From ANME-2 cluster archaeon (GTDB lineage Archaea > Halobacteriota > Methanosarcinia > Methanosarcinales > Methanocomedenaceae), in the NCBI GenBank assembly GCA_023544605.1, contig JAMJFQ010000066.1, forward strand, positions 1 to 9,519: 9,519 nucleotides of DNA, given 5' to 3'. The notes beneath the pieces were generated by a model. The model was given only the letters and a program-made list of their open reading frames with translations. It had not been told where the DNA came from and did no database searches. The stretch's first letter is position 1; every line of letters starts with the position of its first letter. The translations under genes were made by a program, and so were the position numbers. Below are positions 1 through 6,985 of the stretch, piece by piece.

Positions 1-3000
1 AGCTCCACAACGGCACCGTCAACTGTACCGAATGCCACTTATCAGTCAAACAGGATATCCACGGCGTCAAGTACCTGCAGCAGGACGACACCTACAGCAC
101 CAGCAACACAAGCTCAGTCAACTGTACCACCTGTCACCAGGATGGAGGACTGGCCGCTTTCCCAACTGCACCTATAGTCAGCAGTATCAAACACAGTGAG
201 AACAACACCGGCAGTCGGTGGGATAGTTACTGGGCAGATAACCTGACCGCATGCGTCTACTGTCACAATGAAACCAAACACAGTCTCCAGGCACTGGGCA
301 ACCTTGCAGAAGTAGGCCCCCAGCCCATAGATTTCAGCGGCATGGTATGCTCGGCCTGTCACTACAACAATTCGACCACGTACCTTAATATCACAGGATA
401 CCTGAACCCCATACCCCCGGAGATTGCCAATGGTACCAGCTGGAACGGGACCAGTGCCGATTACTTCAATCATACTCTGGGCAGCTATCTGGATGAAGGA
501 TGCAGGTTATGTCACCAAAATACCTCATCATCACCGGCCAATGTAAAAGTAATGGCACACGATGTTTATGCCGGCAACCTGAGCGACTGTATCCTGTGCC
601 ATAATCTCAGTTCACCTGGTTCAATTTCGTATATCGATATTAATAATATGGGTTCACACAAGAACATCAACCGCTCAGACGGAAATGATGTGGTAAGCAA
701 CCTTGACTGTATAGAATGTCATTACTATACTGCAAACATGACCACCGGAGCAGTACCTGCATACAACTGTACCCAGTGTCACATATCCAACATTACCTCA
801 GGTGTCCCGGCAGATAAAAGGGTATACAACCACTACAATAACACTACAGCACCCCCATACATTTTGTTGAAAACCTCTGCAGAGTGCGAATCCTGCCATA
901 ACAACAGCCTGACGGTATTCAGCCCCATCTCCACCACCGACACTCAGGAAGAATGGTCTGCTCACTACCTGAATACAACAAAGCTCATTAATACTTCCAA
1001 TTGCCAGGCCTGTCATGCTGGAGCAGGTTACAACTCAACCTGGGGCAATGCACCGCCTGTAGCGGCTCATAACAGGACGGGTAATTGTACCAGCTGTCAT
1101 TCTTCCACCGGGCTGCCAGTAACTGATTTCCATAATAATTCTCTCGAGATACCCCAGGCAAACACCTGTGTCAAGTGTCATACCAACCAGACCAATGTGA
1201 CCAAATATAATCTGCCCGGACTCATCCAGACCCATTATCCTGATGCTCCTAATGCCAGTGCCAATACCACGAACATGAATGCATCATATACCTGTGAACT
1301 CTGCCATAATGTCAGTACAGTTCCATCAGGTGCCCTTCATAATTCCACTTTCCAGCGCAACAACGTCAGCGGTGTCAACGGTACATGCTATGAATGTCAC
1401 TCTCCGGCAGGCATCTTTACCTATAAAGCGGACCCTGTGAACCATATCGATCCACTGATCCATGACAACCTTTCCAGCCCACTGGTAGTCAACTGTACCA
1501 CATGCCACAATGTTACTGGTGCTGGCTTATTCCACTATGCACAGTGGCCGACGGGCGAGGTACAGCAGCCAGGATGGGCAGGCTGGACAAATGGCAGCAA
1601 GGTCAACTGTACAGGCTGCCATATCACAAATAACAACTCGGCACCATTCTTTGCGCCGCCGCCCACACACAGCCCCGGATATACCCTTGATGCATGTTTC
1701 CAGTGTCATACCCAGGCAAATAACTCTTCAGACCCCATAGCCCCATCAGCGCTGCATAATGTCACAGGTGGGGACACCACTAATTGTATCGGGTGCCACA
1801 ATGAGGGCAATGACCCAACAGGTATTACTCCTCCCGTCAATGTATCTGCACTTGAAGCCGGAATTCATGATGATCTTAACAGTGCCAATACCTCCAATGA
1901 TACCAATCTGGCCTGCTATGCATGTCACTGGACCGGAACAGCCCCACCGGTACATCCCAAGAAGACTGTGTATACACCAAAGATATGCGAGAACTGTCAC
2001 GGCACCACGATATCTCTCTTCTCAGCTCCCCTGGTATCAGAGCACAGACCCGGAGCCCTGGATGTTGAGACAAACTCAACCAATGCGTCATGTGTGGTAT
2101 GCCATAACAACAGCGTGAATACGACCGTGAGTAGCTATACCAATATCACAGACAGGGTATCCCATTATGGTACCACCCAGGACCTGCTATCCGGAGTGCT
2201 TAATAAAACACAGAATTGTACTTACTGCCATTATACTATTGCGAATAATACGACATGGGGCAGTCCAATGGACCCGCGTGTCACTATTATTAACTTCAAC
2301 CATTCAGTATATACGAACAATACAGATTGCTATTACTGCCATGCCGGCAACCAGACACCTGCTAATTTTCATAACGGATCAGTAACCGGAGGTGCAGGTA
2401 AGGACTGCGTATCCTGTCATGATATAAATGGTGCAGCCCCCACACCCAAATGGCTGGATGTAACGGCTATGAACAGCACTACAGATATTCATTATGACCT
2501 GAACCGTGTGGCTATAGCCACTACAACTCTTGATCCCAACAATGTCAGGTGCTGGGCCTGTCATGGAGATGGGGACGGTACAGACGCAGCCCAACCTACC
2601 GGGCATCCTGCAAATTACAATGCACCCAAGAACTGCAACAATAACAGCTGCCATGCGGTGAGCCAGTCTATCTTTGGCGAACCCATGGTGTATGAGCATT
2701 TCAGGTATGTGGAGACCATTGATGAAGATATTGAAACCACAGTCGGATGTGACGTTTGCCATAAGAACAGCCTCATTGGATACAATGACAATGACGTGAA
2801 ATCAGATGTAGCACTGGTATCCCATTATGGTTCCACCCAGGACCTTATCAATTCCTCAAGCTGTGTCTATTGCCACCTGGATGAGGACAACGGTGAAAAA
2901 TGGGGCAATGCACCTGACCCCACTGACAATGTTACCACATTGTCAGAAACTGAGCGGGAATCCACACTTTTCATGGGTGAGAAATGGAATCTTGGCAATA

Positions 3001-4946
3001 AGTACATGATCTACTTCAATGATATTTCAATACACGGTGAAACTGCATATGTCCAGCTGTTCCATGACGATGAACTGATCAATGAAAGCTTCATCCATGA
3101 TGGTGAAAGTTATGTGTTCTATGATGAACTCACTGATATAGACGGCCATGAGATTAAATCAATTATCGTGTCTGTCAATGTCACAGCCGTGTTCAGGGGC
3201 AATGAAGGAACAAACCTGATAATTGTAAATGGCAGGACACTGAAACGTATACATTCAGAATGGAAAGATGAATCATGCTATGCCTGCCATGTTGACAACT
3301 ATACCAGTGAAAAGCACAGGTATATTGTAATCGATAAGGATGACGACTACACCTATTATACTGAGTTGCTCATTGATTTTGAAGAGGATGATATCGACCA
3401 GCGAGTCCTGACACCAAGACAGGAGAGCAGTGTAGTAATTTCAAAAGGTCACAGTAAATCATGGGTCGTTAATGGTTATAATTTTACTGCCAGGGATGTG
3501 GAAATTCATGACGAAACCACTTTCATCAACTTCGAAGTCAACGGCCAACTGATGGATGAAGACGTGTATGATGTTGGTGACAGGATAGAATACAAGGAAG
3601 ACCTTATTGTCAATCAGCATATCATCAAGGATGTAGTATTGTTCAGTGCAGATGTGGAGCATGTTTTCCACGGATTTGAAGCTGATGCAGTAATGCTGAC
3701 CAATGTCAGGATACTGTCCAACCTTGCAGATTTAGTTGACAATGACAATAAGATTGGCGGCTATAATGTTAGCTGGCTGCAGGTAAATGATACCTTCTTT
3801 GTCGGCGGCGCACCTGAGAACCTGCATGTTCCGCCCCTGAACGATGGTGTTGACGGCGGCCCGGATTGTGTCCTGTGCCATGATGTGAGTGCGAATTTCG
3901 GTATAGCCACAGTGGATGCCATATCTACCCAGCTGGGAGGCCATGCACTCCTCAATGAGAATGCCACAAACAGGACCAAACTCACTGATGAGATCGACAA
4001 AGCCTGCTGGGCTTGCCACGGTGATGGTATCGAACCTGAATTCCACCCGATCGATTATCTTTTCCCGAGGGAATGTAAATCATGCCATGTACAGCTGGTC
4101 CAGCCGAACTTCGATGCTATCAGTCTTGCTGATGTGCCTCACGGAGAGGTGGAGGACTGTAACCAGTGTCACGCATCCAGGACCGAATTCCATGTAATTA
4201 ATGTGTTCGAAGCCACTCCACAGATAAGTGCCATTGAAGTTAAACCACAAATAGCCCAAAGTGGCGATCGGGTCGTCGTCAATTTCAGTGCCATATCCGG
4301 ATGGAACATGTATGTAACGGACATGGAATACTTCATCAGTGACGTGGGCCCACCAGGCACCGGCACACATGTAATGCCCATAGATGGTCTATTCGATGAA
4401 CAGGTCGAAGAAGGCACCTTCACCATTGATACTACCGACTGGGAACGTGGTACCTATGTGATATATGTACATGCGAGTGAACGTGACAATGATTGGGGAC
4501 CAATGCGGGCGGTCATGTTCGCCATTGAACCCGAGCAGCATCCTATCCCGTGGTGGATAGTATTTACCGTACTTGCCTTCACCGGACTGGTAATATTGCT
4601 GCTATGGAGTGGAATACTGGAAGCACCCTTCATCAAGGGAGACATAACAGCAATACCGGCTACTGTCAAGCGTGGGCAGACCGTCCGGATCAAATCTACG
4701 GCAGTGGCAAGTCCCTTGCGCACAATTGAGAGCGCAGAATTCTTCTTAGACGCGGGCGGTGAACCTGGGATGGGAATTGCCATGAAACCGGGAATGGGTA
4801 TTTTCGAACAAAAGCAGGTACAGATGACTGCTGATATTGATACTGCTAATCTGGCACCTGGCATCCATACCGCATATGTAAGGGCAATGGAGAACAGTGG
4901 AACATGGGGCAGCTTCCAGACCGTGAGCTTTGAAGTAGAAGAATAA
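1..4946 (+). CDS. Giant S-layer-domain multiheme cytochrome c, 5'-truncated (ANME-MHC type)
   Basis: Probable extracellular electron conduit: a membrane-anchored, exported multiheme c-type cytochrome that would pass electrons through the S-layer. The frame is open from the window edge (first full codon at 3), so the N-terminus and signal peptide are missing. The ATG at 342 is internal, because three heme motifs (24-38, 123-137, 252-266) precede it in frame and a fourth begins two codons after it. Visible are 1647 residues with 33 heme motifs by hand count: 32 CxxCH and one CX4CH (2634-2654). Every cysteine I see belongs to a heme motif. Order: 28 hemes in an Asn/Thr-rich region (to about 2876), S-layer domain, one heme, S-layer domain, four hemes (3867-4172), Ig-like domain, one transmembrane helix (4551-4619), second Ig-like domain, stop TAA at 4944. 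About 75 NxS/T sequons support export and glycosylation. S-layer/multiheme fusions are known from ANME-2; the exact subtype is not assigned. It converges with tfuA, 53 bp away. Confidence 0.93.
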   Translation, partial: LHNGTVNCTECHLSVKQDIHGVKYLQQDDTYSTSNTSSVNCTTCHQDGGLAAFPTAPIVSSIKHSENNTGSRWDSYWADNLTACVYCHNETKHSLQALGNLAEVGPQPIDFSGMVCSACHYNNSTTYLNITGYLNPIPPEIANGTSWNGTSADYFNHTLGSYLDEGCRLCHQNTSSSPANVKVMAHDVYAGNLSDCILCHNLSSPGSISYIDINNMGSHKNINRSDGNDVVSNLDCIECHYYTANMTTGAVPAYNCTQCHISNITSGVPADKRVYNHYNNTTAPPYILLKTSAECESCHNNSLTVFSPISTTDTQEEWSAHYLNTTKLINTSNCQACHAGAGYNSTWGNAPPVAAHNRTGNCTSCHSSTGLPVTDFHNNSLEIPQANTCVKCHTNQTNVTKYNLPGLIQTHYPDAPNASANTTNMNASYTCELCHNVSTVPSGALHNSTFQRNNVSGVNGTCYECHSPAGIFTYKADPVNHIDPLIHDNLSSPLVVNCTTCHNVTGAGLFHYAQWPTGEVQQPGWAGWTNGSKVNCTGCHITNNNSAPFFAPPPTHSPGYTLDACFQCHTQANNSSDPIAPSALHNVTGGDTTNCIGCHNEGNDPTGITPPVNVSALEAGIHDDLNSANTSNDTNLACYACHWTGTAPPVHPKKTVYTPKICENCHGTTISLFSAPLVSEHRPGALDVETNSTNASCVVCHNNSVNTTVSSYTNITDRVSHYGTTQDLLSGVLNKTQNCTYCHYTIANNTTWGSPMDPRVTIINFNHSVYTNNTDCYYCHAGNQTPANFHNGSVTGGAGKDCVSCHDINGAAPTPKWLDVTAMNSTTDIHYDLNRVAIATTTLDPNNVRCWACHGDGDGTDAAQPTGHPANYNAPKNCNNNSCHAVSQSIFGEPMVYEHFRYVETIDEDIETTVGCDVCHKNSLIGYNDNDVKSDVALVSHYGSTQDLINSSSCVYCHLDEDNGEKWGNAPDPTDNVTTLSETERESTLFMGEKWNLGNKYMIYFNDISIHGETAYVQLFHDDELINESFIHDGESYVFYDELTDIDGHEIKSIIVSVNVTAVFRGNEGTNLIIVNGRTLKRIHSEWKDESCYACHVDNYTSEKHRYIVIDKDDDYTYYTELLIDFEEDDIDQRVLTPRQESSVVISKGHSKSWVVNGYNFTARDVEIHDETTFINFEVNGQLMDEDVYDVGDRIEYKEDLIVNQHIIKDVVLFSADVEHVFHGFEADAVMLTNVRILSNLADLVDNDNKIGGYNVSWLQVNDTFFVGGAPENLHVPPLNDGVDGGPDCVLCHDVSANFGIATVDAISTQLGGHALLNENATNRTKLTDEIDKACWACHGDGIEPEFHPIDYLFPRECKSCHVQLVQPNFDAISLADVPHGEVEDCNQCHASRTEFHVINVFEATPQISAIEVKPQIAQSGDRVVVNFSAISGWNMYVTDMEYFISDVGPPGTGTHVMPIDGLFDEQVEEGTFTIDTTDWERGTYVIYVHASERDNDWGPMRAVMFAIEPEQHPIPWWIVFTVLAFTGLVILLLWSGILEAPFIKGDITAIPATVKRGQTVRIKSTAVASPLRTIESAEFFLDAGGEPGMGIAMKPGMGIFEQKQVQMTADIDTANLAPGIHTAYVRAMENSGTWGSFQTVSFEVEE
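1755..2276 (+). repeat. Heme module copy 1 (six hemes) inside the cytochrome
   Basis: This stretch of protein recurs at 2370-2921 and, shortened, at 3867-4172. The shared order is HN..TGG, CxxCH, a linker containing H.DLN, C(W/Y)ACH, an HP pair, a heme motif, a V.EH triplet, C.VCHxNS, SHYG(T/S)TQDL, C.YCH, then WG.P.DP. In this copy the hemes start at 1785 (CIGCH), 1914 (CYACH), 1986 (CENCH), then CVVCH and, at 2217, CTYCH. I count five to six heme sites depending on where the module is bounded. The conserved non-heme histidines (HP, EH, SHYG) are good candidates for distal axial heme ligands, which is inference. Confidence 0.75.
2156..2185 (+). repeat. 30-bp near-exact direct repeat, copy A
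   Basis: These 30 bases recur at 2816-2845 with one mismatch (A versus T in the middle). They encode the SHYG(T/S)TQDL element of the heme modules. Identity at synonymous positions is higher than in the rest of the modules, which fits recent duplication or gene conversion inside the gene. Confidence 0.8.
2370..2921 (+). repeat. Heme module copy 2, containing the CX4CH variant
   Basis: This is the second copy of the heme module described at 1755-2276, with the same landmark order: HN..TGG, CVSCH, H.DLN, CWACH (2550-2564), HP, the CX4CH site (2634-2654), V.EH, CDVCH.NS, SHYGSTQDL, CVYCH (2862-2876), WG.P.DP. It differs from copy 1 in having an expanded third heme motif and in turning acidic near its end. 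It marks the border between the Asn/Thr-rich heme region and the acidic S-layer region. Confidence 0.75.
2816..2845 (+). repeat. 30-bp near-exact direct repeat, copy B
   Basis: This is the partner of the repeat at 2156-2185, offset by 660 bp, which is a multiple of three, so the reading frame is kept. It lies at the matching place in heme module 2. Confidence 0.8.
2961..3728 (+). other. Tandem S-layer domains (Methanosarcina-type, PF07752-like) with one heme between
   Basis: Two beta-rich, acidic segments, about 2961-3260 and about 3402-3728, have the pattern of the S-layer family duplication domain of Methanosarcinales: a W.L..GY/KY start, alternating hydrophobic strands, a G..Y.Y/E.Y hairpin, then a V.VFRG or V.HVFHG element followed by V...R.L. 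The domain name is from pattern recall, not a profile search. One heme motif (3276-3290) lies in the linker between the two domains. The flanking stretches 2877-3275 (133 codons) and 3291-3866 (192 codons) contain no heme site. In known members the paired domains tile the S-layer lattice, so this part probably sits in the S-layer. Confidence 0.75.
3867..4172 (+). repeat. Heme module copy 3 (shortened, four hemes)
   Basis: Four hemes follow the S-layer domains: CVLCH at 3867, CWACH at 4005, CKSCH at 4074 and CNQCH at 4158. The order CVLCH-D, CWACH-GDG, HP, CKSCH matches the first half of modules 1 and 2; CWACH-GDG is identical to module 2. The second half (SHYG.TQDL and C.YCH) is absent. This group sits between the S-layer domains and the membrane-proximal Ig-like domain, so it is the set nearest the membrane. 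Confidence 0.7.
4221..4943 (+). other. Ig-like domain, transmembrane helix, homologous Ig-like domain
   Basis: Codons 4221-4535 and 4641-4943 encode two segments of about 100 residues that align by eye: (A/M)E(F/Y)F, G.PG.G, M...G.F(D/E), IDT, G....YV.A.E, WG, V.F.(V/I)E. They look like Ig-like/Y_Y_Y-type beta domains. Between them, 4551-4619 encodes a 23-residue hydrophobic helix beginning WWIVF and ending SGIL, the only clear membrane segment. The side before it is acidic and the side after it gains Lys/Arg, so the positive-inside rule puts the last domain in the cytoplasm. The topology is inferred. Confidence 0.72.
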
Positions 4947-4999
4947 CTGCAGGAGTTGTCTGTTGCAGGAACCAGGTATATGTTACTGTCCAAAGTGGT
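4947..4999. other. Convergent intergenic gap between cytochrome and tfuA
   Basis: These 53 bp separate two converging genes. A weak 5-bp stem (4947-4951 with 4964-4968) and a 4-bp stem (4997-5000 with 5007-5010, overlapping the tfuA stop) are present, but no T-tract follows on either strand. I cannot call a terminator. Confidence 0.4.
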
Positions 5000-5659
5000 C
5001 TATAAAGACCCTGCCAGTTCATTGATCTTTTCGATAACCAGCAAAGCGTCTTCACGTTTGACGTCCACTTCGTTGTGAATAAGGTGATCAATGATAATAT
5101 CCTGCTCTGATTCGGGAACAACCCCCTCAGTCACACTTTTTTTTACTATGGCCGTATAGGTCCTGTCAGGATAGTACATTGAGCGAGCAGTCCCGAGTAG
5201 TATATCACCCAGGTCCGGGTCGATCACGCCCTGTTCCATAGCATGCTCAAGTGTTGTCCTGATATTGACCAGTGGGATTGACAACGGCTCAAGGGTCTCT
5301 GGATGGAAGGTGACCGCCACCTCATCATCAGATTCAATAACACCATCACGGTACCATTCATAGATTCGCCCAACCCCTATCATGCCGTAGGTATGAAGTT
5401 CTGATGCCCTAAGTGCTCCCATACTGGAGCCTCCGACAACGGTGACACCGGCTTTAAGCGCGCGGATTATCTCCCTGTGGGCAACGGCTGCCCTGTCAAA
5501 AAATATGCCGTCAATGATTCCGATGATATCCGGAGTGCTTTTATCCAGCAGAATATTAATATCGTTCCTCTTGACAGGCGGCCGGTAATCTGCATCCAGC
5601 ACCAGTCCGGCATCTTCCCAGGAAAGACTGGTACCAGTGAACACAACAACATGTGTCAT
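5000..5659 (-). CDS. tfuA: TfuA-like protein (McrA thioglycine formation partner of YcaO)
   Basis: TfuA family protein of 219 residues, normal for archaeal members. TfuA works with YcaO in thioamide formation; in Methanosarcina acetivorans the ycaO-tfuA locus is needed for thioglycine in the alpha subunit of methyl-coenzyme M reductase, where TfuA is thought to help supply or recruit the sulfur source. Visible family signatures are the GGSSMGALRASE loop (residues 76-87), then GMIGVG and an acidic DDEVAV strand (92-116), preceded by a Rossmann-like IGIIDG segment (46-51). The ATG at 5659 overlaps the ycaO stop as ATGA, indicating translational coupling; no convincing separate Shine-Dalgarno is seen. 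Stop TAG at 5002-5000. The protein has no signal peptide or membrane segment and should be cytoplasmic. The McrA target is inferred from family and context; mcr itself is not in the window. Confidence 0.9.
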   Translation of the reverse strand: MTHVVVFTGTSLSWEDAGLVLDADYRPPVKRNDINILLDKSTPDIIGIIDGIFFDRAAVAHREIIRALKAGVTVVGGSSMGALRASELHTYGMIGVGRIYEWYRDGVIESDDEVAVTFHPETLEPLSIPLVNIRTTLEHAMEQGVIDPDLGDILLGTARSMYYPDRTYTAIVKKSVTEGVVPESEQDIIIDHLIHNEVDVKREDALLVIEKINELAGSL

Positions 5660-6921
5660 GCACCGGGCCGCCTGAAAGTGCGTTTCTCCCCGGGCTTGCG
5701 ACCCAGTCGCATCCGTTTTCCTTTGCGTTCCCTGTCAAGGGTATATTGTTCAAAAGTGGGCAACACGGCCCTTATTACAGGAATATTAACTGAACCACTG
5801 GACAGGTCGGCTATGACAGCATGGGGTACTATACCTCTTAGCATTTCCAGGATAGTATTGATATTCCTGGCAGGCGTATCAGCTGATAGATCCTCCATGT
5901 CTGATAGTGATATTTTATCCTCGGAATTCTGGTACCAGTAGCGGTTGAGCCGTTTCATAGCATCATAGCCAAAGGTCCTGACCACAGATTCTCTATCAGT
6001 ATCCTCGCGGGCGCCGTGTATCTGCACCACCCTGCTCTGTGCGGCTTCGGTCAGTGCCCTTGATACTGCGATCTCAGGTTTCAGGTGCGAGCCTGCGCCC
6101 ATGACAAGGAGGGCCGGGTCTTTCAGGACCGGGTCATCCAGGGCGCACACAACCGTAGGCAGTCCGATATCATGGTTCAGCAACCACACTTTTGCTATGA
6201 TGCCGGCTGAATCGAACTTTTGCTTGAGTTCATAGACCAGCCCGTCTTCGGGTGCAAGTATAATTTCCCGCCCCGGATTCTTGTTGAACTCGGCAATGCT
6301 CAGTGCATCGCGTTCGATTACTTCCATCAGCCCATGCAGCACTGCTTCTTCCATGGTATTGCCCGAAGCCAGCCCGTTGGTGTTGCTGCGGAACACCTGG
6401 GTGGCGCCATTTGATGGGTTATAGGGATGGTACACGGCATTGGAGGGGACCAGAATGCTCTGTTCACTCAACAGGTCATATCCTGCTACCCATTCCAGCC
6501 TGGTGTTCTTCATCATACGCTCAGCCAGTAGCAGGTCAGGGGGATAGATAGAGTTCACTTTCTGTGAGAGGTTCTCATAGGTGTCGCTGATAGAGGGCCT
6601 GGCATCCCTATCATCAATGTTGGCGCTTGTATGAGGTTGCTCAGCATAGCATCGTTCCACGCTTTCCATGATGGCAGATATCCTGGCCTGGGTCGGGTCA
6701 GCACCTTTACCGCTGTAAATTGAAATTGCACCATCGGCAGCACTGGGCCTGATGGCTGAGAACACATGAATCCCCACACGGTCCAGGTCAGTGATATCGG
6801 CTATACGGGTCACTCCCACTTTATCCAGTATATCAGTAACATTTTTCAGGGTCTCTTCAGCACTAAATACCCTCTGGGTGCCGTTGGCATATTTCACCTC
6901 CGGGTCGATTATGATCTTCAT
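5656..6921 (-). CDS. ycaO: YcaO ATP-dependent cyclodehydratase/thioamide synthetase
   Basis: YcaO enzymes use ATP to phosphorylate a peptide backbone amide; with TfuA in methanogens the result is a thioamide, best known as McrA thioglycine. The 421-residue product has the ATP-site elements of the family: SGKGADP..AR.SA.MESVER (about 70-90), SNTNGLASGNTMEEA followed by HGLMEVIERDA (about 179-206), and SRALTEAAQSR (about 287-297). The C-terminus is strongly basic (Arg/Lys-rich from about residue 396) and lacks an obvious PxPxP ending, as expected outside azole-forming YcaOs. I chose the ATG at 6921 over an in-frame TTG at 6927 because an AGGA Shine-Dalgarno sits six bases before the ATG and would abut the TTG. 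It is first gene of a two-gene operon with tfuA (ATGA overlap at 5659-5656), is divergent from the radical SAM gene, and shares a TATA region at 6951-6960. Confidence 0.92.
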   Translation of the reverse strand: MKIIIDPEVKYANGTQRVFSAEETLKNVTDILDKVGVTRIADITDLDRVGIHVFSAIRPSAADGAISIYSGKGADPTQARISAIMESVERCYAEQPHTSANIDDRDARPSISDTYENLSQKVNSIYPPDLLLAERMMKNTRLEWVAGYDLLSEQSILVPSNAVYHPYNPSNGATQVFRSNTNGLASGNTMEEAVLHGLMEVIERDALSIAEFNKNPGREIILAPEDGLVYELKQKFDSAGIIAKVWLLNHDIGLPTVVCALDDPVLKDPALLVMGAGSHLKPEIAVSRALTEAAQSRVVQIHGAREDTDRESVVRTFGYDAMKRLNRYWYQNSEDKISLSDMEDLSADTPARNINTILEMLRGIVPHAVIADLSSGSVNIPVIRAVLPTFEQYTLDRERKGKRMRLGRKPGEKRTFRRPGA

Positions 6922-6950
6922 GTTCAATCCTGCGCTTTCGTTTGTAACGG

Positions 6951-6960
6951 TTATATATCT
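6951..6960. promoter_or_regulatory. Bidirectional TATA element between ycaO and radical SAM gene
   Basis: TTATATATCT reads as TTATATAT on the plus strand and as ATATATAA on the minus strand. At the usual archaeal distance of about 26 bp it would start transcription near 6981 for the radical SAM gene (ATG 6986) and near 6927 for ycaO (ATG 6921). Both leaders would be only a few bases long. It is the only TATA-like site in the 64-bp gap (6922-6985). Start sites are predictions. Confidence 0.55.
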
Positions 6961-6985
6961 TGCGATGAATATGGTCGGTCACACA

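Noticed and set aside
342..4946. ATG at 342 as the true start of the cytochrome
   Set aside because: The frame is open upstream to base 3 and includes three more CxxCH motifs; the ATG sits two codons before another heme motif and would leave no signal peptide.
4454..4993. Minus-strand 179-codon frame opposite the cytochrome C-terminus
   Set aside because: The plus strand has recognisable domains throughout; the minus product has no recognisable motif.
4947..5010. Terminator hairpins between cytochrome and tfuA
   Set aside because: Stems are only 4-5 bp and no T-tract follows on either strand.
5477..5941. Plus-strand 154-codon frame across tfuA and ycaO
   Set aside because: It crosses the junction of two well-recognised minus-strand genes and shows no family features.
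6925..6927. TTG at 6927 as start of ycaO
   Set aside because: The AGGA Shine-Dalgarno directly abuts it, while the ATG at 6921 has a normal six-base spacing.
6791..6985. N-terminal extension of the radical SAM protein back to 6791
   Set aside because: It overlaps the ycaO 5' end antisense, has no family similarity, and precedes the TATA element.
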